Source: Dryomyza anilis
Lineage: Eukaryota; Arthropoda; Insecta; Diptera; Dryomyzidae
DNA length: 64,000 nucleotides
NCBI GenBank assembly: GCA_951804985.1
Contig: OX638134.1
Coordinates: 6,076,001-6,140,000 of the forward strand
Reading direction: 5' to 3'
A program made the translations under genes and the position numbers. The notes under the pieces are model-generated. The model saw nothing but the letters and a program-made list of their open reading frames with translations. It was not told the DNA's origin and did not search any database. This document shows, piece by piece, positions 53,755-63,545 of this stretch (its first letter is position 1; each line of letters opens with the position of its first letter).

Positions 53755-54620
53755 TGAAAAACCAACCGATCGAATTATATGAAATTTACTGTGAAAAATT
53801 ATGTATTAAATGTCTGTAAAATGCGCATACTTTCGACCCTCTAGGACGCTCCGTTTAGGAGTTACGGCCAATTAAAGAAAATTTTTATAAATCGATTTTC
53901 AAAACCCTATTATTCCGGAACCCACCGATCGAATTATATGAAATTTACAGTGAAAAATTATGTATTAAATGTCTATAAAATGCGCATACTTTCGACCCTC
54001 TAGGACGCTCCGTTTAGGAGTTACGGCCAATTAAAGAAAATTTTTATAAATCGATTTTCAAAACCCTATTATTCCGGAACCCACCGATCGAATTATATGA
54101 AATTTACAGTGAAAAATTATGTATTAAATGTCTATAAAATGCGCATACTTTCGACCCTCTAGGACGCTCCGTTTAGGAGTTACGGCCAATTAATTTTTAA
54201 AATCGATTTTCAAAACCCTATTATTCCGGAACCCACCGATCGAATTATATGAAATTTACAGTGATAAACCAACCGATCGAATTATATGAAATTTACAGTG
54301 AAAAATTATATAAAATTATATATATTATATATCTATAAAATGCGCATACTTTCGACCCTCTAGGACGCTCCGTTTAGGAGTTACGGCCAATTAAAGAAAA
54401 TATGAAATTTACAGTTAAAAATTATGCATTAAATGTCTATAAAATGCGCATACTTTCGACCCTCTAGGAAGCTCCGTTTAGGAGTTACGGCCAATTAAAG
54501 AACATTTTTAAAAATCGATTTTCGAAACCCTATTATTCTGGAACCCTCCGATCGAATTATTTACAGTGAAAAATTATGCATTAAATGTCTATAAAATGCG
54601 CCTACTTTCGACCCTCTAAA
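53755..54620 (+). repeat. Decayed right edge of the satellite
   Basis: Units here are truncated, fused and mutated. The final complete-looking piece has ATGCATTAAATG and GCGCCTAC, the same two variants that mark the left edge, and the array stops inside GACCCTCT at about 54620. Confidence 0.8.
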
Positions 54621-55122
54621 TAGTTCATTTTTTATTCACTGCAAACTTCAGTTTTATATATGTTGTTCCTAATTAAATACCCTACTCTTCTGATTAGCCA
54701 TATATCGCATCTGTACCTGAACAGGATACTGTATGGCGTCGCTACTAAAGACAATCTTACGTATTACTGATCGGCGCCTAATAGTATAAATATGATCATC
54801 CTTTACAAGGAAATCGTAACTGAAACTAAATTAACTAAACTAAAACCAAAAAAATAGATACCAGATCCTAAAATTCTGATTGGAAACTGTTATTTAAAAA
54901 GGTATAATAGATCGGGAAGAATATTTATTAAAACGACTGACTATGCAGAATTTCAAATGAAAATAATGGCCCATTTTGAATCATTCTTTGAATTGCTGGC
55001 CAGAGCATTACCTGATTTGAAGTCGGTAGAGCCAACTGATATTTTTGATATAAAAAATTATTATAAATAACCCACATTCAGAAAAATGTACCATATTATA
55101 AAGTACAAAAAGCATGACTTAC
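54621..55122. other. Unassigned sequence right of the satellite, with a short open frame
   Basis: On the plus strand a frame is open from a TAG near 54856 to a TAA at about 55070. It reads through KILIGNCYLKRYNRSG, FIKTTDYAEFQMKIM and ARALPDLKSVEPTDIF. Composition is protein-like rather than low complexity, but I recognise no family and see no convincing start codon. It could be a terminal exon or a gene remnant. No other feature is supported here. Confidence 0.3.
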
Positions 55123-55353
55123 CTTGCTACACTTTTTAACAGCTTCAATTTTGGTGATTTTTATTTTCACTAACGTTGTCCGTTTTATAAATGTTTTGCT
55201 TGAAATAAATGTTTTTTTCTTCTTAATACACTTTTTCAACCTCTTGTTACACTTTTTAACAGCTTCAATTTTTGTGATTTTTATTTTCACTAATGTTGTA
55301 CGTTTTATAAATGTTTTGCTTGAAATAAATGTTTTCTTCTTCTTAATGCGTGT
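55123..55353 (-). CDS. Possible lysine-rich repetitive coding exon (unknown protein)
   Basis: On the minus strand 77 codons are open after a TGA at 55354-55356 and end at a strong donor, AAG followed by GTAAGT (GT at 55122-55121), in phase 0. The product is very basic (KKKKTFISSKTFIKRT, VKIKITKIEAVKKC) and made of a 40-residue, 120-bp tandem repeat: 55123-55227 and 55243-55347 align over 105 bases with five differences. Four are third-position changes that keep Thr, Thr, Arg and Lys; the fifth is Ser/Asn. This pattern suggests past selection on the protein. I see no clear start or acceptor, and no family is recognised. A pseudogene or chance open repeat remains possible. Confidence 0.35.
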
Positions 55354-55356
55354 TCA

Positions 55357-56640
55357 CAGTAGAACCGCAATCCCATTAGGAACAGTGAATTAAAAGTCAG
55401 CTTGAGACTGCGGTCCAACAAAACATGAAATAAATGTTATTATACACCAAAGTTTTAGTTTCAAACCTACTTTGCAGCCTGTCACAAACAGCTGAGCTGT
55501 GAGTTAACTGTTATATTGTGAATTAACAGCTCATCTGTGAATTGCGTTTTAGCCGTTATGAATTTTATCTTTTGCTTTTTTCGGCAAATCTATTTTAAAT
55601 TTGTGCAGTTTTTGTTTGTCGAGATTGTTTTTTTTCGTATTATTTCGGTTGGTTGATCTTTCTTTTTATTATTTTAATCGAGGCGCATAAGAATCAATTG
55701 AAATACATTATATAATATACAAAATCCCAATCATCAAAATTGATTGTAGGATATTTTCACCACAAAACTAACGAATGGCAAAAACAAAATCAACAGAGGT
55801 ACAGACTGGCTATAAACTACAAACTATAGATTTGTCAACAAGTAGATGCAACAATTTATGCAACTCAATGTCATTTTGATTCGAAACCTTTTAGTAATCT
55901 TTTCGCAATTGATTTTAAGTTGAGTTTATGTTAAGAATTAGCCAGCCGTCTTATTAGAAGTCAAACTATTAATAACAGATGTTTGCTGAAGAAAATTGCA
56001 ATATTTCTGAACATAGAAAAGTATCTATCTCATCAACCAAAACTTATTTTTATTTCTAATACTTTTCCCAATCTTCCCACACTTATTTAAACTTGAGCTA
56101 ATATTGAAAATTGCGCACTAAACATGTTAATCATACAAACATCTCATTTATTAAAAAATAAGAATGTTTATAGATTTGTAAAATAGAAAATTAGGTATAT
56201 CATCAACTAAACGTACTTTTAATTGCGAATTTGTTTTGCAAATCTTCCCAACTGTTTGAATAAAAGATTGGCTAAAGAATATTTAATTGTTTGTCAACGT
56301 AGAATCGAATCCAATTCCTATTCTTACCACACTTGATTCTAACTTTAACAATATTAACAGTCAAAGATACTGGAAAAAGTGCTGCCTTCAAGAAAAAATG
56401 TTCCTCTCTACTAGCAAGCTTTATTGATTATTTATAGATTTTGTTGCATAGCCAAAATATTAGGCTGCCTTAAGCAAATACGTAATAGTATAATCAACGC
56501 TGAAAAGCTTATATAAAGCAATAGTTTTTGTAATAAATATAATTTTCAACGCATATAATATATTGCGCTGTATTATAAAATAAAATTAAATTTAAAATAA
56601 GAACACAGTTTTTTAATATTTTTCTGGAACACAATGGCAC
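55357..56640. other. AT-rich intergenic sequence with weak internal duplication
   Basis: No gene is supported. A diverged direct repeat is visible: TCATCAACCAAAACTTATTT at 56031 and TCATCAACTAAACGTACTTT at 56201, each followed by a segment with CAATCTTCCCA or CAAATCTTCCCA, about 170 bases apart. Near 55490-55545 there are several AACAGCT/AGCTGT motifs that could form imperfect hairpins. Confidence 0.5.
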
Positions 56641-56653
56641 TAGGGAAATTACA

Positions 56654-56659
56654 TTTATT
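56654..56659 (-). terminator. Candidate Mpcp2 poly(A) signal
   Basis: The minus strand reads AATAAA here, about 650 bases after the Mpcp2 stop. It is followed within 20-35 bases by GTGCCATTGTGTTCC, a reasonable GU-rich downstream element. The 3' UTR between is AT-rich with a CAAAACAAAAAC-type low-complexity run at about 57145-57190. Confidence 0.45.
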
Positions 56660-57308
56660 CGTCATCATATTTCGTACATAATTGCTTGACACTACAAAAT
56701 GAATTTCAACATGAATTTCAAGCATCAACAACAATTATTAGTATTTAATTTTTTATCAAATATACATAAATATGACAAAAAAACAGGACAATTCGGTTAA
56801 AAGTTAAAGAAACATTTACTTAAGACGCTTGCGCATAAAAACGACAAACAATTTCTTTTTTTTATGAAAATATGAAACAATATAAAGCAAAATGTTACTA
56901 TAGTTAGTACGTATTGTGTGAATGTTCATTGAAATGCAATTGAATTAATTGTTTCGTGTTAAAACTTAACAACTGGAATGACATCCTTCTTTCTACTGTT
57001 GCCGTACTGCTTTTCTTTCATCCTTTTCTCCTTCGCCTCCTTCTAACCGTGTAAATGCAATATTTTAAATGGCTTTCCGCTTAGTAATGAATGCTATTCG
57101 AACGCCTGCCTCAAGTTCCCAGCGTGCATATGGTGCTCACAGTGGTTTTGGTTTGGTTTTTGTTTTGTTTTGTAATGTTTGTTGTTTGTTACTGTAGTAG
57201 GTAATTTAACTATTTGTAGATAATTTAATTGGATGTGTGTTTTTAGCAATGACTGCTGTTTTGCATGATGTTGTTGTTATTGTTATTGAGTTGCAGCTAC
57301 TAAATTAT

Positions 57309-57657
57309 TTACTGTTGCTTGCTCAGCTTGACCTTGAGGGAAGCTGGCATCTCTGGTGGTGGTGGACGTGGCAGAGCCAAGGCTACCTTAACACCATCAT
57401 AGATGAACCATTGCAGTGCTGTCAATGTACCGATCATAATGATACGTGGTGTCAATCCCTGCCACATGCCCATGAAGCCCAACGACTTGGCGACCTGCGC
57501 AGCGGACAGACCCTTGGCCTGGTTCAGCTTGGAGACAACAACATCAGCGGGATGCGAGACGATGGCGCAGAAGACACCGGCAATGTAACCGGCGGCGAAT
57601 GTGACAACGAGCTGTTCGCCCTTCGAGCAGTCGGCGCGTGGCTTGGGCACGACGTGT
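57309..57657 (-). CDS. Mpcp2: Mpcp2 coding exon 3
   Basis: The exon starts after a CCTTAG acceptor with the third base of a split Lys codon, then HVVPKPRADCSKGEQ. It contains the third carrier repeat (SHPADVVVSKLNQ) and the C-terminal segment TALQWFIYDGVKV, ending in a Pro-rich, Lys-rich tail and TAA at 57309-57311. Confidence 0.93.
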
Positions 57658-60600
57658 CTAAGGAAAAATTAATATTTAAAATATATTTATATAAAATCAT
57701 AATAAATTCAACATGCTGAACATAATCTAATCTTTTGTAAGTATTTTTGTTAATTCTGTGATCAATGTGTGACCTTTTTCAAATGTAATTCAGAATAGAA
57801 GTTCAGAAATTCTATTTGAAATTCAAAAGACAAACATTTTAAATAAGAAATTACATTTGAAATTTTAAAAACATCAATTGTAATACAGAAATTCCATTTC
57901 AAATTCAAAAGACATCAATTTTAGCACAGAAGTTCTATTTGAAGTTCAAAATACATCAATTGTAATTCAGAAATTCCATTTGAAATACAAAAGACATCAA
58001 ATGTAATTCAGAAACTCAATTTGTATTGCAAAATACATCAATTGTAATTCAGAAATTTCATTTGAAATTCAAAAGACATCAATTGTAATTCAGAAATTAA
58101 ATTTTATATTCAAAATATATCAATTGTAATTCATAAATTCCATTTTAAATTCAAATTATATCAATTGCAATTCATAAGTTCCATTTTAAATTCAAAAGAC
58201 ATCAATTGTAATACCGAAATTTCATTTGAAATTCAAAATACATGAACATTTTTGATTTTCTTCGACTTACTTGTACAACAGCTCGACGGTCTTCTCGAAA
58301 CAGGCAAACTTCATCATGGTGTATGGAATCTGTCGCATCCACAATGGCACCAAACCCTTGTAGAAGGCACCAATACCCTCATCCTTCATCATCTTGGGCA
58401 CAGCCTCACGGAAGGTGTTGGCAAAGCCAGCGGTCGTTTGGATCTTGACCTTGGCAGCCTCGAATGGCGCCAGCGCAATATCGGCAAAGAATTCAGCCGA
58501 CGCAGAGGCAGCTAAGTACAAGTAGGTACGGTACAAGTAGGCATTCTCCTCGCCCAACAAATTGGCATAGTATACTTTGAAGACTTCGTACAGACCGAAC
58601 TTGCAGAGACCCTAAAGGTGGAGAAGCAGAGCAACAAAAAAAAGAAAAGAAAATGCCAATTGAAAAACTAGAATTACACAAAAATAAAACAACTTTTTAC
58701 ATAATATTGCTGCTTTTTTTGATTTAAATATTACGAAATTAGATATCCTCTGTAATACACAATTGGAAGCAACTAAAATCGATTTTATTGCAATTAAAAA
58801 TAAAAACAAATTGAATTCGTTGTTGTTTTATGTGAACTTTTTGTCTTTATTTGAAAAACTTTTATTTATTATTGATAAATCGATTTATAGAATACACAAA
58901 AAAAAAACCATTGAAGACGAAAAATGTGCCTCAAATTCACTTTCATCGAAAATAAAAAAAAAATATTTGAATGCCTCTATAAAGCATAAGAATTTTGCAA
59001 ATATATTAGGATGTGTGCGAATTTGGCTAAATTTGTCTAAAAATCGAGTTTAGAGTCGAGTGGAGTTTCGAGTTTAGAGTCGAGTATAGAGTCGAGTATA
59101 GAGTCCAGTATAGTCGATTATAGTCCATTTAGAGTCGAGTATAGAGTGCAGTATATAGTCGAGTAAAGAGTCGAGTATAGAGTCGAGTATGGAGTCGAGT
59201 ATAGAGTAGAGTATAGAGTAGAGTATAGAGTAGAGTATAGAGTAAAGTATAGAGTAGAGTATAGAGTAGAATGTAGAGTATAGAGTCGAGTACAGAGTCG
59301 AGTATAGAGTCGAGTATAGAGCCGAGTATAAAGTCACGTATAGAGTCGAGTATAGAGTCGAGTATAAAGTCGATAATAGAGTCGAGTATAGAGTCGAGTA
59401 TAGAGTCGAGTATAGAGTCGAGTTTAGAGTCGAGTATAGAGTCGAGTATAGAGTCGAGTATAGAGTCGAGTATAGAGTGGAGTATAGAGTCGAGTATAGA
59501 GTGGAGTATAGAGTCGAGTATATAGTCCAGTATAGAGTCCAGTATATAGTCGAGTATAGCGTCGAGTATAGAGTCGAGTATAGAGTCGAGTATAGAGTCG
59601 AGTATAGAGTCGAGTATAGAGTCGAGTATAGAGTCGAGTATAGAGTCGAGTATAGAGTCGAGTATAGAGTCGAGTATAGAGTCGAGTTTAGAGTCGAGTA
59701 TAGAGTCGAGTATAGAGTCGAGTATAGAGTCGAGTATAGAGTCGAGTATAGAGTGGAGTATAGAGTCGAGTATAGAGTGGAGTATAGAGTCGAGTATATA
59801 GTCCAGTATAGAGTCCAGTATATAGTCGAGTATAGCGTCGAGTATAGAGTCGAGTATAGAGTCGAGTATAGAGTCGAGTATAGAGTCGAGTATAGAGTCG
59901 AGTATAGAGTCGAGTATAGAGTCGAGTATAGAGTCGAGTATAGAGTCGAGTATAGAGTCGAGTATAGAGTCGAGTATAGAGTCGAGTATAGAGTCGAGTA
60001 TAGAATCGAGTATAGAGTCGAGTATAGAGTCGAGTATAGAGTCGAGTATAGAGTCGAGTATAGAGTCGAGTATAGAGTCGAGTATAGAGTCGAGTATAGA
60101 GTCGAGTATAGAGTCGAGTATAGAGTCGAGTATAGAGTCAATTTAGAGTCGAGTATAGAGTCGAGTATAGAGTCGAGTATAGAGTCGAGTATAGAGTCGA
60201 GTATAGAGTCGAGTATATAGTCGAGTATAGAATCGATTATAGAGTCGAGTATACAGCCGAGTATAAAGTCACGTATAGAGTCGAGTATAGAGTCGAGTAT
60301 AAAGTCGATAATAGAGTCGAGTATAGAGTCGAGTATAGAGTCGAGTATAGAGTCGAGTATAGAGTCGAGTATAGAGTCGAGTATAGAGTCGAGTATAGAG
60401 TCGAGTATAGAGTCGATTATAGTCACTTTAGAGTCGAGTATAGAGTATAGTATAGAGTCGAGTATAGAGTCGAGTATAGAGTCGAGTATAGAGTCGAGTA
60501 TAGAGTCGAGTATAGAGTCCAGTATAGAGTCCAGTATAGAGTCCAGTATAGAGTCGAGTATAGAGTCGAGTATAGACTCGAGTATAGAGTCCAGTATAGA

Positions 60601-63059
60601 GTCCAGTATAGAGTCGAGTATAGAGTCAGGTATAGAGTCGAGTATAGAGTCGAGTATAGAGTCGAGTATAGAGTCGAGTATAGAGTCGAGTATAGAGTCG
60701 AGTATAGTCAAGTTTAGAGTCGAGAGTTAACAAATTTTCTAGGAATTTATTTGAACTAAATTGAACAGGCAAACTGACGGTTATTATATTGACTGCAGAT
60801 TTTACAGAAATCCGAATTCCTTAACTATAGAAATAATTAACCTGGAGTTTAAATTTAATTACGAAGTTTTCGTATGAAAATAAATGTCAAAAAGCTGTAC
60901 GCCATACAGATTTTTAAAAATATAAAGATTTGCAAAAAGCATTATTTGAAATTTTTGAAATGAACTGCTACAATAACACCATCAATTAAAATTCAGATGT
61001 TAGTTTTTCTTGATATAATAAATGTGGTTGATTTAAATAAAATAAAAACAACAAAATTCGTAACATGAACCTGTTTTTGTAATAAGCTGTATTTTACAAA
61101 TTTTTAACAACGTCATTAACAATTCTAATTTTAACGATTTTACTATGTTCTACTGAAAATTGTATTTTTTTTAATTAGAAAATATTAGAAATTTTGAAGT
61201 TGATCGTTTTAAACTGAAATAATTCAATGTTTAACATTTAAAAAACTGTCGGAAAATGCTGTTTAAATTGAAAAATCTAGGAACATTTACAAAATACAAC
61301 TTCTTTCACTTAAAATTCAGTAACACAGTAAAAAATCTGACGATTTTAATAAATAATATCTTGTTCTTTGCAGCATCTTTACCGCTTAAAGGAATTATTC
61401 ATTAAATTGTTATAAACATACAAAAGTGTCTAAAAATAGCAGAACATTGAAAAAATGTCCAAAAATGAATTTTCCAACGATTTGCATAAACATTATCTTG
61501 TTATATGCAGTACAGATTAATCTATTAACATTAAAATAAATTTTATTGTATAACATAGTCAAATTAGTCAGCAAATTCTTGGTAATATAAAAAAAAACCT
61601 ACGAATTACTTACAACTATTAATAGCTACAGCTTTGTGAGTTATCAACGTAGACAAATAAGCATTGCGACGTTACAAAGGTCGAAAATTTTGCTATCGAA
61701 AATATATAAATAATTCCGTCGATGCTGTAGAATTTACACTATGGTTTTCACTATTTCATTTTGCGTCATATTTATTTTCTTTGTATTATGATTGTGAAGT
61801 AGATATAGACGAAAATTAAAATTTTCCAGTAATCGATCGACATTTTATCGACATCATTTTGCATAAACTTTTTAAAGGGTTTTTTTTATATTTTTAATAT
61901 TAAAATAATAAATTATATTAGATGATTAAATATATTTGAAAGAATAACATGTGGACAAACAAAAGCATAAATGTGACTATTTTTGTAATTAATAAATTGA
62001 ATAAAAAATATTTGTTCAAAGGTTTTTTTTTCTCAAAGTTATTTTGAATAATAAAAATTAGATTTAAGCCGAATATATCCAACTTCTGATCGAAATCTAT
62101 GAAAATTTAAACACGATTGAATTTTTTTATTCTAATATTTTGCTGTTCCGGTATTAATTTGCTTGGTATAAAATAAATAAGCTTTATCAAGAATATATCA
62201 TTTTGTTTGTTTCATCGAATTCAATTCGTTTACGTTATTTGAAACAATTTAATTTAATATTTAATTTTTTAAATGCAAAATGAGTTTTTGATTTACCTGC
62301 AAAATGAAATTAAAAGGATTTCATATTTCCTAAAATGATTCTGTGAAATTCTGCCGGTTAAGTAATCGTTTTGGTAATTATTTTCTGTGTAATGACTACA
62401 TATTAAAAAAAAAGTTTGCACTGTTGAGGATAAATTTAACTTCGAAAAAAAATCGGCTCGCATATGAACTATATGAATTCAACTCAAAAAAAAAAGTTAT
62501 GCCCCATTAAAAACCTATTTAAACTGATTTATTTCAACTGTCTCATCGCATTATTGATTACAACGCGTCGAGCACGTGATCAAAAAACAGATAAAAACGA
62601 AACAGATTTTAAGACAATTAGCGTCAGTCGCCGCCAGACGCATTGCATAAGCGGCGCCTCGGCTCGCTTTGATTGTTTGCTCACCTGTGCAGAGTAACCG
62701 AAGAATGTTGGGGCCCAGCCCTTGGCCAAACCGCGTACGCCTTCCTCGGCAACGGTCACCTTAAAGCCATTCATCAAATTCTTGTATTTGGCCTGGTTGA
62801 CCTGCAGGCGGCACTTGACCAAATCGAGTGGCACTACAAAGGTGTGGGTGGTGCCGCACGACAGGATACCGCCCAAACTGCAGAGCAAAAAGTATTTGTT
62901 GCTGCCGAATTCGCAGGAGTCGCCGCTGGGTGTGGCTGCTGCCTGAATTTCACGTCCCTGCACGGGGCCAGCATTGGCCTGGGGCGCATCGCATTGCACC
63001 TTGTTGAAGGGCGTGCGGAAGGGTGAGTTCTTGGCGGTTTCGAAGAATGAGGAGAACAT
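57309..63059 (-). CDS. Mpcp2: Mitochondrial phosphate carrier protein (complete, three coding exons)
   Basis: Exons 63059-62685, 58611-58271 and 57657-57309 join into 354 residues plus TAA, matching the usual length of fly and animal SLC25A3 (about 355). It imports inorganic phosphate with protons across the inner mitochondrial membrane, supplying ATP synthase. Three carrier repeats are visible by their signatures: PLDLVKCRLQ (residues 77-86), PFEAAKVKIQ (174-183) and HPADVVVSKL (274-283). Residues 1-45 resemble the cleaved presequence, followed by CEFGSNKYF, the conserved mature start region. The ATG at 63057-63059 opens MFSSFFETAKNSPF, as in Drosophila. Splice phases are 0 and 2. The residue formed after the second junction reads KHVVPKP where I recall KYVVPKP in Drosophila. 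No frameshift or stop is seen; the gene appears intact. Paralogue choice (Mpcp2 rather than Mpcp1) is inferred from linkage and similarity. Confidence 0.95.
57658..58270 (-). other. Mpcp2 intron 2 (613 bp)
   Basis: The intron runs from GTAAGTCG at 58270 to CCTTAG at 57658. Most of its length is a 41-bp minisatellite, described separately. Confidence 0.9.
57789..58245 (+). repeat. 41-bp minisatellite filling Mpcp2 intron 2
   Basis: Units starting A(C/T)ATCAATTGTAATTCAG begin at 57871, 57912, 57953, 57994, 58035, 58076, 58117, 58158 and 58199, an exact 41-bp period, with more diverged copies upstream. For six successive units the last base alternates, AAAAG then AAAAT, which hints at an 82-bp dimer; the order then breaks and resumes. 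Substitutions are frequent but indels are absent in the regular part. Confidence 0.9.
58271..58611 (-). CDS. Mpcp2: Mpcp2 coding exon 2
   Basis: The exon starts GLCKFGLYEVFKVYYANLLG after a CCTTTAG acceptor in phase 0 and ends in TACAA before GTAAGT, leaving a split Lys codon. It carries the second carrier repeat (APFEAAKVKIQ) and the highly conserved FYKGLVPLWMRQIPYTMMKF segment. Confidence 0.94.
58612..62684 (-). other. Mpcp2 intron 1 (4.07 kb)
   Basis: The intron starts GTGAGCAA next to exon 1 and ends CCTTTAG. About 1.7 kb in its downstream half is the 12-bp GAGTCGAGTATA array. The rest (58612-59043 and 60727-62684) is AT-rich with no coding signal. The 130 bases closest to exon 1 are relatively GC-rich and hold a CACGTG E-box near 62570, which might be regulatory. 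Confidence 0.9.
59044..60726 (+). repeat. 12-bp minisatellite array in Mpcp2 intron 1
   Basis: About 140 units of GAGTCGAGTATA run over 1.68 kb. The period is a multiple of three and the consensus lacks stops in some frames, so long artefactual open frames (YRVE on plus, LYST and LDSI on minus) cross it. Single-base variants (GTGGAG, GTCCAG, GCGTCGAG) mark internal duplications: the block with TATAGTCCAG at 59521 recurs at 59797, 276 bases or 23 units later, and GCCGAGTATAAAGTCACG at 59321 recurs at 60256. An 11-base unit, GAGTCAATTTA, near 60137 shifts the frame. Confidence 0.97.
62685..63059 (-). CDS. Mpcp2: Mpcp2 coding exon 1
   Basis: 125 codons run from ATG at 63057-63059 to CAG before GTGAGC, phase 0. 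The exon encodes the N-terminal presequence-like region, then CEFGSNKYFLLC and the first carrier repeat with PLDLVKCRLQVNQAKYKN, ending KGWAPTFFGYSAQ. It is much more GC-rich than the flanking intron. Confidence 0.95.
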
Positions 63060-63407
63060 CTTGTAATCCTAGTGTTTGGCTCTTATTTGCTTAGCAGGAA
63101 TCTGAAAAAATATTTCAAATAAATTAAAATTAAATATTGTTCCAGAGGGTCTTGAGTTTTCAAGGCCATCATCATCATCATCCGTCCGTCTGTCGACTAC
63201 AGTTATGTATATAGCTGTGTGTGGTTACATAACGTTCAATCGATCGTTGGATTTTTTTTTAATGCATTTTTCTTTAAAAACTCTCAAGACTTTTGTTAAA
63301 TTTTCATTTTGTTATCCGCAGTCGGATAGTTTTAGCTTTGCTTGCCAATAATTGTTTTAATTTATTATGCAATTAAATAGTAAAAATTTTGATTTTCAAT
63401 CACTTAC
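63060..63407 (-). other. Mpcp2 5' UTR end (63060-63101) and 5' UTR intron (63102-63407)
   Basis: Upstream of the ATG, 42 bases of leader (ATTCCTGCTAAGCAAATAAG onward) follow a TTTTTTCAG acceptor ending at 63102. A matching GTAAGT donor lies at 63407-63402 after an exon ending GCTGTCTTTT. The intron is 306 bases, AT-rich with a short CATCATCATCATC run, and holds no other feature. Confidence 0.7.
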
Positions 63408-63545
63408 AAAAGACAGCACCAGCCACGGGCACGAGAACGAGACTTAAAAGAAAATTTTATTTTTGCACAGTCCAAGTTGCCAGAGTCGCCCGGTTTGCAA
63501 ACGTGCGGCTGATGTTGCCAGCTGTCAATTCGAATGCTGGCTAAT
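63408..63545 (-). promoter_or_regulatory. Probable Mpcp2 5' UTR exon and core promoter
   Basis: The first exon ends at 63408. Immediately upstream on the minus strand is a GC-richer island in AT-rich surroundings, with an E-box CAGCTG at 63519-63524, two TGGCAAC motifs at 63514-63520 and 63476-63482, and TCTCGTTCTCG near 63435-63445. The exact start site cannot be fixed from sequence; a start within about 63430-63480 is likely. Confidence 0.5.

Larger units (their letters stand above)
42377..54620 (+). repeat. 159-bp satellite array, right segment
   Basis: Same monomer family and orientation, about 77 copies. It contains ten-monomer blocks: the rare CGGGACCCAC lies at 48591 and 50181 (1,590 bp apart), then 51652 and 52447 (795 bp, five monomers). 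Variants CCGATTAAAG and GAAATATACAG follow similar spacing. Near 51000-51060 a 40-base partial monomer was inserted. An inverted scrap lies at 45058-45096. The last 900 bases are decayed, with CCAACCGATCG junctions at about 53761 and 54270 and a TATATA-rich patch at about 54308-54332. Confidence 0.95.

Noticed and set aside
4241..54620. A regular repeat array resembling a CRISPR or a phage-type repeat cluster
   Set aside because: There are no unique spacers; whole 159-bp units are near-identical, and the flanking genes are eukaryotic with introns.
55124..55393. Plus-strand 89-codon hydrophobic open frame (Phe/Val/Leu-rich) as a membrane protein
   Set aside because: It is antisense to the lysine-rich repeat. 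The differences between the copies are silent in the minus-strand frame, which ends on a splice donor, so the plus frame is more likely a shadow.
59074..60711. Long open frames on both strands (545 codons minus, 247 codons plus) made of LYST/LDSI or YRVE repeats
   Set aside because: They are by-products of a 12-bp tandem repeat whose period is a multiple of three and whose consensus lacks stops. They lie inside an Mpcp2 intron and switch repeat motif where single-base indels shift the frame.
62464..63026. Plus-strand open frames over Mpcp2 exon 1
   Set aside because: They are antisense shadows of a clearly conserved carrier exon.
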